Positions 35,358 to 44,223 of a DNA stretch of 64,000 nt are shown here, one piece after another. Made by a program: the position numbers and the translations under genes. Positions within the stretch are counted from its first letter, which is position 1; every line of letters begins with the position of its first letter. Source of the stretch: Membranihabitans marinus (GTDB lineage: Bacteria; Bacteroidota; Bacteroidia; Chitinophagales; Saprospiraceae); assembly GCF_021729155.1 (NCBI RefSeq), contig NZ_JAJQYA010000016.1, positions 1 to 64,000 of the forward strand. The letters are read 5' to 3'. The notes beneath the pieces were generated by a model that saw only the letters and a list, made by a program, of their open reading frames with translations, searched no databases and was not told the origin of the DNA.

Positions 35358-36149
35358 TCATTCATTCTCCAAAATTGTAAATGCATCACCATCTAATAAA
35401 AAGGGATATTTGTTTCTGTACGCCTTTAATTCGGATTTTGAGAGGGCAATAGAATACATTCCTTCTTCCTCTTTGGTATCTATCAGTATTTGACCATCGG
35501 CGTTTATAACCATTGAATGACCGCCATATTCAATACCTTCTAGATCTCGACCCAAGCCATTGACTGCAATTAAGTAACACTGATTCTCTATTGCTCTCGC
35601 CTTGCACAATTGAATCCAGTGGTTTATCCTCGATTTAGGAAAATTGGCCACACCGATCAATACATCGTATTCGTTGTTGTTGCGCAACCAGACTGGAAAT
35701 CGAATGTCGTAACATATAAAAGGACGTATAGCGAATTGACTATTTAGGGCTATGTTCACGACTTCTTGTCCAGGGGTAAAGTAATCGTTTTCATGAGCAT
35801 AGCTAAACAAGTGAGCTTTGTGATAGATGGATAAAATGCCACTGCCTGAGACTAAGACAAATGTGTTGTAATATTTGCCATCGATCAAAGTACATAAGCT
35901 GGCAGCAATTTTACTGTCTTTAATCTTGGCTAATTGAATTAATCGCTGCACAGAAGGACCATTTAACGCTTCGGCTATCGGCTCTGGATGGGTGTGAAAT
36001 CCAGTATTGAACATTTCTGGCAATACATATAAATCAATGGATTCCCTGTTGTTTAGAATTAATTCGGAAATTTTTTCCAAATTACCTTCTTTATCTAACC
36101 ACTTCAATGAATATTGAACTAAGCCAATATTTAATTTTTCATCCATCAT
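35358..36149 (-). CDS. Nitrilase-family amidohydrolase (omega-amidase-like)
   Basis: The 263-residue protein starts at the tandem ATG at 36149/36146; a TTG at 36188 is in frame but lies inside the preceding terminator. The catalytic Glu-Lys-Cys triad is plain: LPEMFNTGFH, YHKAHLFSYAHEND and ICYDIRFPVW. This is the carbon-nitrogen hydrolase fold, closest in style to bacterial omega-amidases that deaminate alpha-keto-glutaramate and similar compounds. It acts in the cytoplasm as a likely dimer. It is upstream of adk on the same strand; the pairing seems accidental. Substrate is inferred from family only. Confidence 0.9.
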   Translation of the reverse strand: MMDEKLNIGLVQYSLKWLDKEGNLEKISELILNNRESIDLYVLPEMFNTGFHTHPEPIAEALNGPSVQRLIQLAKIKDSKIAASLCTLIDGKYYNTFVLVSGSGILSIYHKAHLFSYAHENDYFTPGQEVVNIALNSQFAIRPFICYDIRFPVWLRNNNEYDVLIGVANFPKSRINHWIQLCKARAIENQCYLIAVNGLGRDLEGIEYGGHSMVINADGQILIDTKEEEGMYSIALSKSELKAYRNKYPFLLDGDAFTILENE

Positions 36150-36162
36150 ATTATATAAACAT

Positions 36163-36197
36163 AAAAAAAAGGTTGCGAATAATCGCAACCTTTTTTA
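36163..36197 (-). terminator. Terminator after rplY
   Basis: A perfect stem AAGGTTGCGA/TCGCAACCTT with a four-base AT loop is flanked by A-runs and T-runs on both sides. It lies 25 bases after the L25 stop and can work in both directions. Confidence 0.9.
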
Positions 36198-36221
36198 TAC
36201 TTATCTTGATTGAAAGCTAAA

Positions 36222-36809
36222 TTATGCCTTCTCTTTTTCCGCTTTAGCAGAGGCTGATTTCAATGCTCTTGGTATTTCAATTGAAGCCACAGGGATGTTC
36301 ATTGAATTCAAGATTGAAATATTTTCGCCGACGGTAATATCTTTTACTCTTTTCGTTCCACCCAAAACCATATCTGAAATATCAACTGATAATTCATCTA
36401 CCAAATTCTCAGGAGTGGTTTTGATTAAGATCTCACGAACTTTTTGGATCAATTTACCCCCTTCTTTAACACCAGGTGCATTTCCTACACAACGCAAAGG
36501 AACGTTTACTTTTACAGTTGTTCCCTCAGTCAATGTTAGAAAGTCTAAGTGTTCAACTTTCTCAGAAACAGGGTGGAATTGTGAATCCTTAAGGATAGAA
36601 GTATATTTTTTACCATCTATGGTCAATTCAGCCAATTTAAACTCAGGGGTAAAAACCAAAGTTTTCACCTGTTTTGGATCTGTATAGAAATGAATATTCT
36701 CTTCCGCACCATATAGTACACACGGAATCTGACCTTCTCTTCTCAATCTCTTAGAGTTCTTCTTGCCCAAACCATCTCTCAGGTTGCCGGTAATGTTCAC
36801 TTTTTGCAT
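36222..36809 (-). CDS. rplY: Ribosomal protein L25/general stress protein Ctc
   Basis: This 195-residue protein starts at the ATG at 36809 (MQKVNITGNLRDGLGKK); a TTG at 36839 is in frame. The L25 domain (1-95: KKNSKRLRREGQIPCVLYGAEENIHF, LAELTIDGKKYTSILKD) binds 5S rRNA. The C-terminal Ctc (TL5) domain follows (VKVNVPLRCVGNAPGVKEGGKL, VGENISILNSM). A basic tail ends KSASAKAEKEKA. It belongs to the long type found in most bacteria other than E. coli. It is alone on the minus strand, with a strong terminator after it. No pth or prs gene is close. Confidence 0.96.
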   Translation of the reverse strand: MQKVNITGNLRDGLGKKNSKRLRREGQIPCVLYGAEENIHFYTDPKQVKTLVFTPEFKLAELTIDGKKYTSILKDSQFHPVSEKVEHLDFLTLTEGTTVKVNVPLRCVGNAPGVKEGGKLIQKVREILIKTTPENLVDELSVDISDMVLGGTKRVKDITVGENISILNSMNIPVASIEIPRALKSASAKAEKEKA

Positions 36810-37200
36810 AATAGATACATTATTTGTAATGGAGCGCAAATATATGTTATTTATTTACATTATCAAACTGTCTTTGAGATTATTATTGATTAAAAATAAA
36901 ATTTTATTGAGAAAATGTCTTATCTACTTTGTTTTTATCTGTATATTACTGGTTGTTTATATAATCAGTCAGAATAGTTTAACTTCTATCTGGATATGTA
37001 CTAGGTAGAATAGTAGGACTAGATTTCTTTCTTTTTCATTGAATATCATACTTTGTAATATAGAATTGGTCATAAAACTAATCGGATAAATTTGCCGTTA
37101 GGATATAATTGTAAATGCCCTTGGCGAAACTATTAGAATTTTATTAGAAAATTATAATTTCAAATTGGTTTTGCTAAATTTGGCTCAATTATTAAGAATT
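36810..37200. other. 391-bp divergent intergenic region
   Basis: Lies between rplY (minus) and the cytochrome/lipoprotein unit (plus). Two TAAATTTG boxes (37087-37094 and 37175-37182) are the only promoter-like words. No gene. Confidence 0.5.
37065..37094 (+). promoter_or_regulatory. Candidate promoter of the CX4CH lipoprotein unit
   Basis: ATTG (37065-37068), an 18-base spacer and TAAATTTG (37087-37094) fit the Bacteroidota consensus well. A second TAAATTTG at 37175-37182, closer to the start, has no -33 partner. Confidence 0.4.
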
Positions 37201-37536
37201 ATGAAAAGATTAGTATTTGCCATCTCATTTTTGTATTTTTCTGTATTGTCTTGTACCAAAGATCAAGTACCACCAAGAGAAAAATGTACCGATGCTGTGA
37301 CGTATGAAGATATAGAATTTTTGATTGAACGCAGTTGTGCTACTAGTGGATGTCATGACGGTTCGAGTGGATATGGAGACTATCATAATTTTGAGGGAAT
37401 GAAAACCGATATTGCCAATGGGGGTTTTGAAGCAGAGGTAATCTTAAACGGGACTATGCCCAAGGACGATACATTGTCCACTGAAGAATTTAGACTCTTT
37501 CAATGTTGGGTCGATAATGGATATTTAGAGGAATAA
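37201..37536 (+). CDS. Small lipoprotein with CX4CH haem-like motif
   Basis: This 111-residue lipoprotein starts at the ATG at 37201 (a TTG at 37165 is in frame) and has a lipobox VLSC (Cys18). The motif CATSGCH (46-52) is CX4CH, where two extra residues separate the cysteines compared with CxxCH; Met86 in GTMPKD is a candidate axial ligand, and an additional Cys102 lies near the end. Small Bacteroidota proteins with SCATSGCH are often annotated as cytochrome c-like. It could bind haem if a suitable lyase exists, or be a vestigial or metal-binding form. It begins an operon with a beta-barrel and a two-haem cytochrome (12 bases to the next gene). Confidence 0.85.
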   Translation: MKRLVFAISFLYFSVLSCTKDQVPPREKCTDAVTYEDIEFLIERSCATSGCHDGSSGYGDYHNFEGMKTDIANGGFEAEVILNGTMPKDDTLSTEEFRLFQCWVDNGYLEE

Positions 37537-37548
37537 CGAAAGTATAAA

Positions 37549-38409
37549 ATGATTAAAAATTGGATTTTTATCGCATGTAGCTTGTTTTTTGTTAACCTAA
37601 TACAAGCTCAGGAAAAGACAGATTACATTTACAAGGATCGCAGAATTATCAATTCGTGGTCCACAGAAGTACTGCCTAAGCGAGTGCTCGATTTTCGAGT
37701 AGGACATAGGTTTGGCGATATTTCTGGCTCTAGTGGTGGATGGCAAACTTTTTATGGTTTGGAAAATTCTACAGATGTTTTAATTGGCTTTGATTATGGA
37801 TTGACAGATAAGATTACCATTGGGGTAAGTCGTGCCAAGGGAGCGGGGCCACTTGGACAGTTGGTCAATGGTCAATTGCTTTGGCAGATAGCCAGCCGTG
37901 GTACAGATAGACCTGCTTCATTGGGGCTAATGGGTATGGCTACTATGTCTACGATGGCTAAAAGTACCAATCCCTCAGCACTAAGTTATTTCCCAAAATT
38001 TGAACACCGGTTTATATATTATGGCGAATTAGTGGCGGCAAAACGTATGGCTAGATGGTTGTCTGGTTCTTTGGGTTTGAATTATGTCCATAGAAATTAT
38101 GTGGGATTGAATGGCGAAACCGATCTCTTTGCAGTTACTGTAGGTGGAAGAATTCAATTAAGTCGATCTATTTCTTTAATTGCAGAAGCGACCTATCCTA
38201 TAAGTGTAAACTTATCAAAGGACGATAATTATTACTTTCCCCTTGGTTTTGGATTGGAGTGGGAGACCGGAGGAGGTCATATCTTCCAAATTAATTTAAT
38301 CAATTCCAAAGGGATGATAGAAACCGATTATATTCCCTATTCTACCTCTAATTGGGAAGATGGCGGAATACGAATGGGCTTCACTATTTCTAGAAAATTT
38401 AAGACTTAA
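37549..38409 (+). CDS. DUF5777 family outer-membrane beta-barrel protein
   Basis: This 286-residue protein has a signal peptide (1-20, ending IQA before Q). The mature part is an all-beta barrel: VLPKRVLDFRVGHRFGDI is the family signature, followed by STDVLIGFDYGLTDKITIGVSR, FEHRFIYYGELVAAKRM and a terminal strand GIRMGFTISRKF. DUF5777 proteins occur in Bacteroidota, often beside c-type cytochromes. The function is unknown; an outer-membrane pore is the natural reading. It sits between a CX4CH lipoprotein and a two-CxxCH cytochrome on one transcript. The barrel could house or contact the cytochromes. Confidence 0.87.
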   Translation: MIKNWIFIACSLFFVNLIQAQEKTDYIYKDRRIINSWSTEVLPKRVLDFRVGHRFGDISGSSGGWQTFYGLENSTDVLIGFDYGLTDKITIGVSRAKGAGPLGQLVNGQLLWQIASRGTDRPASLGLMGMATMSTMAKSTNPSALSYFPKFEHRFIYYGELVAAKRMARWLSGSLGLNYVHRNYVGLNGETDLFAVTVGGRIQLSRSISLIAEATYPISVNLSKDDNYYFPLGFGLEWETGGGHIFQINLINSKGMIETDYIPYSTSNWEDGGIRMGFTISRKFKT

Positions 38410-38496
38410 TAGATACTATAAAGTAAGAAAAGGGCTGAATGTTTAACTTTTATAGACTTGGTCCAATAATTGGAATGATGGTAAAATGATTAATAG

Positions 38497-39534
38497 ATGA
38501 GAAAAGTCATATATAGTGGTGTAATTATCCTAGCTGTGCTGTTGATGGGATGGCAAAAGGCGTCTATCAATTTTACATTGAGTGAGGATATGCCTTTAGC
38601 GGAAATTGTAGAACAATTGGAAGGGAAACCCAATCCCTATCATCCGGATGAATCATTGGAAGGAGTATCTGCTGAAAGCGGAAGAGAATTGTTTTTTGAA
38701 GGCGAGACAAAACAGCCAGGTAGTTTTTTTAATACCAGAAGAGTAAGTAAATATTTTACTTGTAACGCCTGCCATAATACTGAGCGCGAAGATGCAGATC
38801 TTACCAACCTAGATCCCGAGGCTAGATTGCAGTATGTGATTGATAACAATTTGCCCTTCTTGCCGGGAACAACATTATGGGGTGCTGTCAATAGAGAAGA
38901 ATTCTATAACGATGATTATTTTAAAAAATATGGGCAATTGGTCTATCCCGCTCGAGATAATTTAAGAGAAGCCATTCAATTATGTGCCATAGAATGTTCT
39001 CAAGGTCGTCCTTTAGAAAAATGGGAAGTAGAATCTATTCTCGCATATTTTTGGGAAATTGATTTGAAAATTGGAGATTTAGATTTAAGTGAGAGTGAGA
39101 AGTTATCTATCGAAAAGGCTATTCAAGATAGAGACCCAGAACAGTCCAGTGAAGTGCTAAAATTGTTGAAAACAAAATATCCTCTAAAATCTCCAGCTAC
39201 ATTCCTAGATCCTCCTTCTACCAAAGAGGAGAGAATATTTGTATCTGGTGACCCCATTAGAGGTCAACATATATTTAAATCTTCTTGTCAATACTGCCAC
39301 TATGATAACAATTTTAGTTTTTTTGAATTGAATGATGACAAAATGACGATGAAATACCTCTACCGTCATTTGGCAGATTACGATATTAAGTCAGTCTATC
39401 AAGTATTGCGCTATGGGACGCCACCCAAGGCGGGGAAATACGCTTATATGCCTCAATATACCGAAGAGCGAATGAGTAAGGCTCAAGTAGTCGATTTGAT
39501 TACTTATATCAGACGAGAAGCGGGAAAATTATAA
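38497..39534 (+). CDS. Two-haem c-type cytochrome protein
   Basis: This 345-residue envelope protein has an N-terminal hydrophobic anchor or uncleaved leader (about 5-20) and two CxxCH motifs: CNACH (89-93) and CQYCH (264-268). Candidate axial Met residues include YAYMPQY near the end. A CAIEC pair lies between the two haem sites. Separate domains of about 120 and 100 residues are joined by an acidic helical linker (LSESEKLSIEKAIQDRD). It resembles diheme cytochrome family proteins of Bacteroidota that oxidise small compounds or carry electrons. It follows the DUF5777 barrel by 87 bases and precedes a GNAT gene by 5. The electron partner is unknown. Confidence 0.88.
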   Translation: MRKVIYSGVIILAVLLMGWQKASINFTLSEDMPLAEIVEQLEGKPNPYHPDESLEGVSAESGRELFFEGETKQPGSFFNTRRVSKYFTCNACHNTEREDADLTNLDPEARLQYVIDNNLPFLPGTTLWGAVNREEFYNDDYFKKYGQLVYPARDNLREAIQLCAIECSQGRPLEKWEVESILAYFWEIDLKIGDLDLSESEKLSIEKAIQDRDPEQSSEVLKLLKTKYPLKSPATFLDPPSTKEERIFVSGDPIRGQHIFKSSCQYCHYDNNFSFFELNDDKMTMKYLYRHLADYDIKSVYQVLRYGTPPKAGKYAYMPQYTEERMSKAQVVDLITYIRREAGKL

Positions 39535-39539
39535 AAATT

Positions 39540-39986
39540 ATGAGTGTATTGATTAGAAAAGGTGAGGCCAGTGATTTGCCCAGTGTGTTTGAACTGGTAA
39601 AAGAACTCGCCGCCTACGAAAAAGCACCTGAACAGGTTACGGCTACTTTAGCGGATTATCAACGCGACTTTGACGAAAATATATACGATTTTATCGTAGC
39701 GGTTCAAAACGATGACATAGTGGGTATAGCATTGTTCTATATGACGTACTCCACGTGGAAAGGCAGAATGTTGTTTTTGGAAGATTTCGTGGTAAGAGAA
39801 GAATTGAGAGGGCAGGGATTAGGCCAATTGCTTTTTGATGCGACAATAGAAGAAGCCAAACGAAGAGAATGCAAATTGTTGAAGTGGGAAGTATTGGATT
39901 GGAATGAACCCGCTATCCAATTTTACCTAAAAAATAATGCCGTCCTAGAGAAGAATTGGTGGGACGGCAAAATCTATTTTAATTAA
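39540..39986 (+). CDS. GNAT N-acetyltransferase (diamine acetyltransferase-like)
   Basis: This 148-residue acetyl-CoA-dependent enzyme has all the GNAT marks: LIRKGEASDLPSVFELVKEL at the N-terminus, then LEDFVVREELRGQGLGQLLF with the acetyl-CoA loop RGQGLG, and the final AIQFYLKNNAVLE strand-helix. The YEKAPEQV motif and size suggest the spermidine/spermine or thialysine type (SAT family), which is common in bacteria. It is cytoplasmic. It starts 5 bases after the cytochrome gene, so it may be a passenger of that operon; there is no functional link that can be seen. Confidence 0.92.
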   Translation: MSVLIRKGEASDLPSVFELVKELAAYEKAPEQVTATLADYQRDFDENIYDFIVAVQNDDIVGIALFYMTYSTWKGRMLFLEDFVVREELRGQGLGQLLFDATIEEAKRRECKLLKWEVLDWNEPAIQFYLKNNAVLEKNWWDGKIYFN

Positions 39987-40004
39987 TGGATTATTGGCTT
40001 GTTG

Positions 40005-40748
40005 TTATACACATTTTTTAAAGGCCTTCATCCAATGGCTGGCCATTAATTGAGCGCCGGCAATCGATGGATGAACCCCGTCTGGAGCCCAATACGATAC
40101 AGGGGCAGTTTTCATGGCTTTGTCGAATATTGATTGATAGGGTATAAATTCAGCCTTGAATTCTGAGGCCAATGCCTTTGCCGTAGCTCGGTATTCATCA
40201 AATATGGGCAACCATTTTTTTAAGTCTATAGCTGTACCTCCTTTGAGAATAAAAGGTTCACCGATAATAAGTTTTACATCGCCCAAAGTATCCTTGGTTT
40301 GAGTTAACAATGCCTTGTAATCATTGCGGTATATATCGATGGTGCCATTGTATTTGCCATTGATGGTATGCCAATGATCGTTCACCCCTATGAGAATGCT
40401 TACCAAATCGGGCTTTATGTCTATGGCATCTTCCCCCCACCGGTCTATCAACTGATTGACCTTGTTTCCACTAATGCCCTTGTTGTATATTTGTGGCTGT
40501 AATTCTGGATAGTTTTCTAGGATGGAGGCCGATGCTAAAAAAGCATATCCCTTGCCTAGGGCACTTGAATGATTGGCTTTGTGTACTTTTCTGTCTCGTC
40601 CTGCATCAGTAATCGAATCCCCTTGGAATAATATTGTTTTTATATTTTTGGAAGGCTTGGGGCTGATTGGATTACCATTCATCTGGGGTAAAATAGAAGC
40701 TGTCGCCAAAATAGCTGATGTAGTCTGTACAAATTTTCTTCGTTTCAT
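40005..40748 (-). CDS. Secreted SGNH/GDSL hydrolase
   Basis: This 247-residue esterase-fold protein has a Tat-like leader (KRRKFVQTTSAILATASILP). The four SGNH blocks are present: FQGDSITDAGRD with Ser45, KGISGNKV, IGVNDHW with the Asn, and DGVHPS with Asp223 and His226. These enzymes deacetylate sugars, or cleave ester lipids; the substrate is not readable from sequence. It ends a three-gene minus-strand unit with FUSC and TRIC-type genes (6 bases from the latter). Its secretion fits carbohydrate ester hydrolysis, as in the nearby Bacteroidota style, but there are no polysaccharide genes beside it. Confidence 0.92.
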   Translation of the reverse strand: MKRRKFVQTTSAILATASILPQMNGNPISPKPSKNIKTILFQGDSITDAGRDRKVHKANHSSALGKGYAFLASASILENYPELQPQIYNKGISGNKVNQLIDRWGEDAIDIKPDLVSILIGVNDHWHTINGKYNGTIDIYRNDYKALLTQTKDTLGDVKLIIGEPFILKGGTAIDLKKWLPIFDEYRATAKALASEFKAEFIPYQSIFDKAMKTAPVSYWAPDGVHPSIAGAQLMASHWMKAFKKCV

Positions 40749-40754
40749 ATTTAT

Positions 40755-41372
40755 TTAACTGTTTTTAGGAATAAATGCCAAAGACCATTTCTTTTTAACG
40801 GCCAATATGCGTATAAAAATAATTAAAATTATAGTTATAATAATATTAAAAGCCTGGTTGTCATATATTTTTTCTAGTAAAATATAACATATCCCTCCTG
40901 TTAAACAAGCTGTTGCATAAATCTCCTTTCTAAAAATCAAGGGTACTATATTGGTGATTAAATCTCTAAGTACACCGCCAAAAACCGCTGAGATAACCCC
41001 CATGGTTAGGGCTATAGAGGCTGGGAATCCCAAAGAAATAGTCTTTTCCAGTCCTATTATGGTAAATAATCCGATGCCTATGGTGTCGAATAAAAACATG
41101 GTTCGGCGCAGTTTGAGAATGTGAGATTGAAACAATAGTGCCAGTAAGTATCCGATCACTACATAAGTCAAATACTGGGGCTGACTCACCCATAGGACAG
41201 GGGTGGCACCCAATAGAAGGTCTCTAATCATTCCTCCGCCCAAAGCGGTGACAAAGGCTATGACAAGGGAACCAAATAAGTCAAATCGATTGTTGATGGC
41301 AGTCAAGGTGCCACTGATGGCAAATACGATGGTTCCAATGATGTCTAGATATAGGACAAAGGTGATGTTCAT
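40755..41372 (-). CDS. TRIC-type (UPF0126) membrane protein
   Basis: This 205-residue protein has seven membrane segments in two inverted TRIC repeats: YLDIIGTIVFAISGTLTAIN then GSLVIAFVTALGGGMIRDLLLG, and TIGIGLFTIIGLEK then ISAVFGGVLRDLI. The GGG-x-xRDLL motifs are the hallmark. Bacterial TRIC channels pass K+ and other cations; the older name is UPF0126/YicG. It lies between FUSC and SGNH genes (16 and 6 bases), so they are co-transcribed. The unit may deal with envelope stress but the link is weak. Confidence 0.92.
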   Translation of the reverse strand: MNITFVLYLDIIGTIVFAISGTLTAINNRFDLFGSLVIAFVTALGGGMIRDLLLGATPVLWVSQPQYLTYVVIGYLLALLFQSHILKLRRTMFLFDTIGIGLFTIIGLEKTISLGFPASIALTMGVISAVFGGVLRDLITNIVPLIFRKEIYATACLTGGICYILLEKIYDNQAFNIIITIILIIFIRILAVKKKWSLAFIPKNS

Positions 41373-41388
41373 GTCTTAATACGGTTGA

Positions 41389-43656
41389 TTAACTATATTT
41401 TATGGCTATGCTGTGGTCGTCTTGAACTGGGAAATGACGAATTGTGTGATCTAGGTTTTCTAAAAGTTCTAAGGCTTTGTAAAGTTCCTCCACAAATATC
41501 ATCTCTTGTATATAATGAATAGTAATCTCAGTATAGCCACCAGATAATTTTGCAATTTGATCTTGAAGACGATTAATGTCAGAACTCATTTCCATTTTCA
41601 TGGAGGCAATTTCATTGTTAACGTCTTCAATTTCCTTATTGGATGTGGTAGCCATATCTAATATTTTGTCCCAATAGCTTATTATTTTTTCAAAATAATC
41701 AATAATATACATTCTTTCTAATACATAGTTGGGGTGTCTTTGCAGAAATAGGCCGAGATTGGAGCAAACAGAAAGTAGGGAGGACGATATCATGATCCAA
41801 GAAGCATAGTCATTGACATTTCCCTGTTTAGACTTGGGTTCTGTGAGAATTCGTTGGTATGTCGTCATTAGATTACTCATCTTCAACTGGGCCTCTTTTC
41901 GGTCAATTTTATAGGGAGTAATATCTTGATTTTTAGTTAATAGTCCTTTGTAAATACTTACAAAATAGGTTTTGCTCGCCTGAAGACTATCTACTAAGAA
42001 ATATTTAATACTCTTATTTTCCCAAAAAGGGAATAATAAACGAATGGAGAATATACATAGAATCGCTGCCAAACCGGTGTCGAGAAACCTAAATAAGGCT
42101 GAGGGAATAAAGGCTCTATCCAGGAAGCGATATAGAAATAAGATATACATGGTGAAAAAAATGGAGGCTATAGCGTAGTTTTTATTTAAAAAGGCAAAAC
42201 CGCCAAAAAATGCTATGAGGAAGAGTAAAATGTTCCATTCGTGACTAGGGGCGATTACTACGAAAATCACAAAGGACAAAATTACCCCTATTCCAGTTCC
42301 CAATACCCTGTACAACAATCGTTTTTGAGAGACTTTAAATCCCGGTTTTAATATGACTAATGAGGTGAATAGTGCCCAATTGGGATTTTGAAAATTCAAT
42401 AACATGGCAATGAAGTATGCCGTCATGGCCGTAAAAGCCACTCTCAATGCATATCTAAAGTAACCCGACTTCAGTGTGAGATGACTAGCAAGTCGATGAA
42501 TATCTAGTCGATCATGGGTTTGAAAATGACGTATGCTTTCTGGATTAACCCCTTGCATTGTGGTGTGGACTTGATCCTTAAGGTAAGAGAATAGTAGGTC
42601 CAAAGTCTTCATTTGTTGATCCATATAGATTTGGATACTCTTAAATGTCCTGTAATCATATTCGGTATTTTGTTCAGATTGGACTCCGTCCCTCCATTGA
42701 ATCATATATTCTTCTAGCCGTACTATTTTTTGCCTCAAGGTATTGCGCACAGTCTCTTCCTCTAACACCAATTGTGGATGGTTGATTTTTTCCTGTAAAT
42801 GATTCAGAGAGGTAATAAATAGATCATTGATGTCTATTAACATTTTTTTGACCTCATCATGATCTTCAATTTGAACCAATTCCATGAGTTTCCCAGTTGA
42901 GGCAATAGCTTCATCAAATAGATCGACTAAGGCTGCGAAAATATGAAGCAATTTGCCCATCCTACTCTTAGGGGATACTCGATAACCGTAGTCTCGCATC
43001 AACATGCCCCTTACCTTTTCATGACTTTCTGAGATCTGAGCTTGCTTTTTTGAGAGTTCTAATGTTGTCGCCTTGCTTACATTGGTGGCGGATAGGAGTT
43101 GTTGTCTAAGGGCCAAATACTCTGCAGTCAGTTGGATGGTTCTAGAGATTCTGCGAGAGGATTGGATGGGGCGTTGAATAAAATGCATAACACTGGCAAA
43201 AATCATGTACCATAAACCACCACAGAATAATAAAATGGTTGCCCTTAAGATTTCTTCATAGCCAGAGATATTGGCAGCAAACCCAAGGGAAAGCATGATG
43301 GCCAAATTGGACATAAATGCTACCTTGCCAAAATGATAGCTAAAAGGGGCTAAAAAACTCAGCATGAAAATTAGCATAAATATAAGGAGGTACATCACCG
43401 CAGGTATGGCAGCAGAAAATGAAATTAATGCAAATATAAGTGGGGTAGATATTAGGGAAAATGACATAAGTCCCAATTTGCGTGGGAGTTCTGCTGGTAG
43501 ATCAATTCCGGATATAAAAGAAGAGCCCAGCATTACCAGTAATCCTTCTTGCCCATATCCCAAATAGGTTAAGACCAGTAGAGGAATAGCCCCTCCAATG
43601 ACTATTCTAAAGGCAAATTCCGTATCTTCAGATCTGATAAAACTACGTAAGGACAT
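41389..43656 (-). CDS. FUSC family protein (YccS-like)
   Basis: This 755-residue membrane protein starts at the ATG at 43656; a TTG at 43677 is in frame. It has two blocks of about six membrane segments (about 20-175 and 395-540) separated by a long cytoplasmic helical region, as in YccS/FUSC. The second block contains FQNPNWALFTSLVILKPGF, the family signature (NPNWA..T...V). The C-terminal 200 residues form another coiled region (NEIASMKMEMSSDINRLQDQ). Members are possible exporters of aromatic acids or other toxic compounds. It heads a unit with TRIC and SGNH genes. Confidence 0.91.
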   Translation of the reverse strand: MSLRSFIRSEDTEFAFRIVIGGAIPLLVLTYLGYGQEGLLVMLGSSFISGIDLPAELPRKLGLMSFSLISTPLIFALISFSAAIPAVMYLLIFMLIFMLSFLAPFSYHFGKVAFMSNLAIMLSLGFAANISGYEEILRATILLFCGGLWYMIFASVMHFIQRPIQSSRRISRTIQLTAEYLALRQQLLSATNVSKATTLELSKKQAQISESHEKVRGMLMRDYGYRVSPKSRMGKLLHIFAALVDLFDEAIASTGKLMELVQIEDHDEVKKMLIDINDLFITSLNHLQEKINHPQLVLEEETVRNTLRQKIVRLEEYMIQWRDGVQSEQNTEYDYRTFKSIQIYMDQQMKTLDLLFSYLKDQVHTTMQGVNPESIRHFQTHDRLDIHRLASHLTLKSGYFRYALRVAFTAMTAYFIAMLLNFQNPNWALFTSLVILKPGFKVSQKRLLYRVLGTGIGVILSFVIFVVIAPSHEWNILLFLIAFFGGFAFLNKNYAIASIFFTMYILFLYRFLDRAFIPSALFRFLDTGLAAILCIFSIRLLFPFWENKSIKYFLVDSLQASKTYFVSIYKGLLTKNQDITPYKIDRKEAQLKMSNLMTTYQRILTEPKSKQGNVNDYASWIMISSSLLSVCSNLGLFLQRHPNYVLERMYIIDYFEKIISYWDKILDMATTSNKEIEDVNNEIASMKMEMSSDINRLQDQIAKLSGGYTEITIHYIQEMIFVEELYKALELLENLDHTIRHFPVQDDHSIAIKYS

Positions 43657-43754
43657 AAAACCATATTTTATATGCAAAGGTTGGTATTTAAGATTGGTTT
43701 TTAAATTATATGACTAATTTTTTAATTTTTAATTTATAAATATTTTGTAAGTCT

Positions 43755-44117
43755 ATGGATGCGTCTACTTATATAGAGTATTGTCTTTCTTTGCCTTATA
43801 CTGAGGAATCTTTTCCTTTTAATGAAACGACCATTGTATTCAAAGTTGGAAATAAAATATATTCTCTGGCAAATATAGAGCCTTTTGAGTCATTTAATGT
43901 TAAATGTGATCCGGAAATGGCTATTGAATTGCGGTCTAGATATGCAGAAGTCAAACCTGGGTATCATATGAATAAACGACATTGGAATACTGTGGAAGTC
44001 AACGGACATCTATCTGATACATTGTTAAAAGAATGGATTCTCAATTCTTATATTGCAGTAAAATCTTCTTTGCCTAAAAAAGTTTTGGCTGCCTTGGAAG
44101 CCGAGGATGAAGAATAA
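43755..44117 (+). CDS. MmcQ/YjbR family protein
   Basis: This 120-residue protein belongs to the MmcQ/YjbR double-wing DNA-binding-like family. The typical start is YIEYCLSLPYTEESFPF, the middle FKVGNKIYSLANIEPF, and the end includes PGYHMNKRHWNTVEVNGHLSD. These proteins have a fold similar to DNA-binding regulators, but their role is not settled. It stands alone, divergent from the FUSC gene with 98 bp between. The length matches the family. No operon partner. Confidence 0.93.
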   Translation: MDASTYIEYCLSLPYTEESFPFNETTIVFKVGNKIYSLANIEPFESFNVKCDPEMAIELRSRYAEVKPGYHMNKRHWNTVEVNGHLSDTLLKEWILNSYIAVKSSLPKKVLAALEAEDEE

Positions 44118-44223
44118 TATCGGTATTGATATTTTGCAAGACTGAATTAAAGTATTGGATTTCTATTTGTTCTAAATGTGAAAAAAATGTTGTCGACTCA
44201 TGATCTATTGGCCGCCATTTCAC

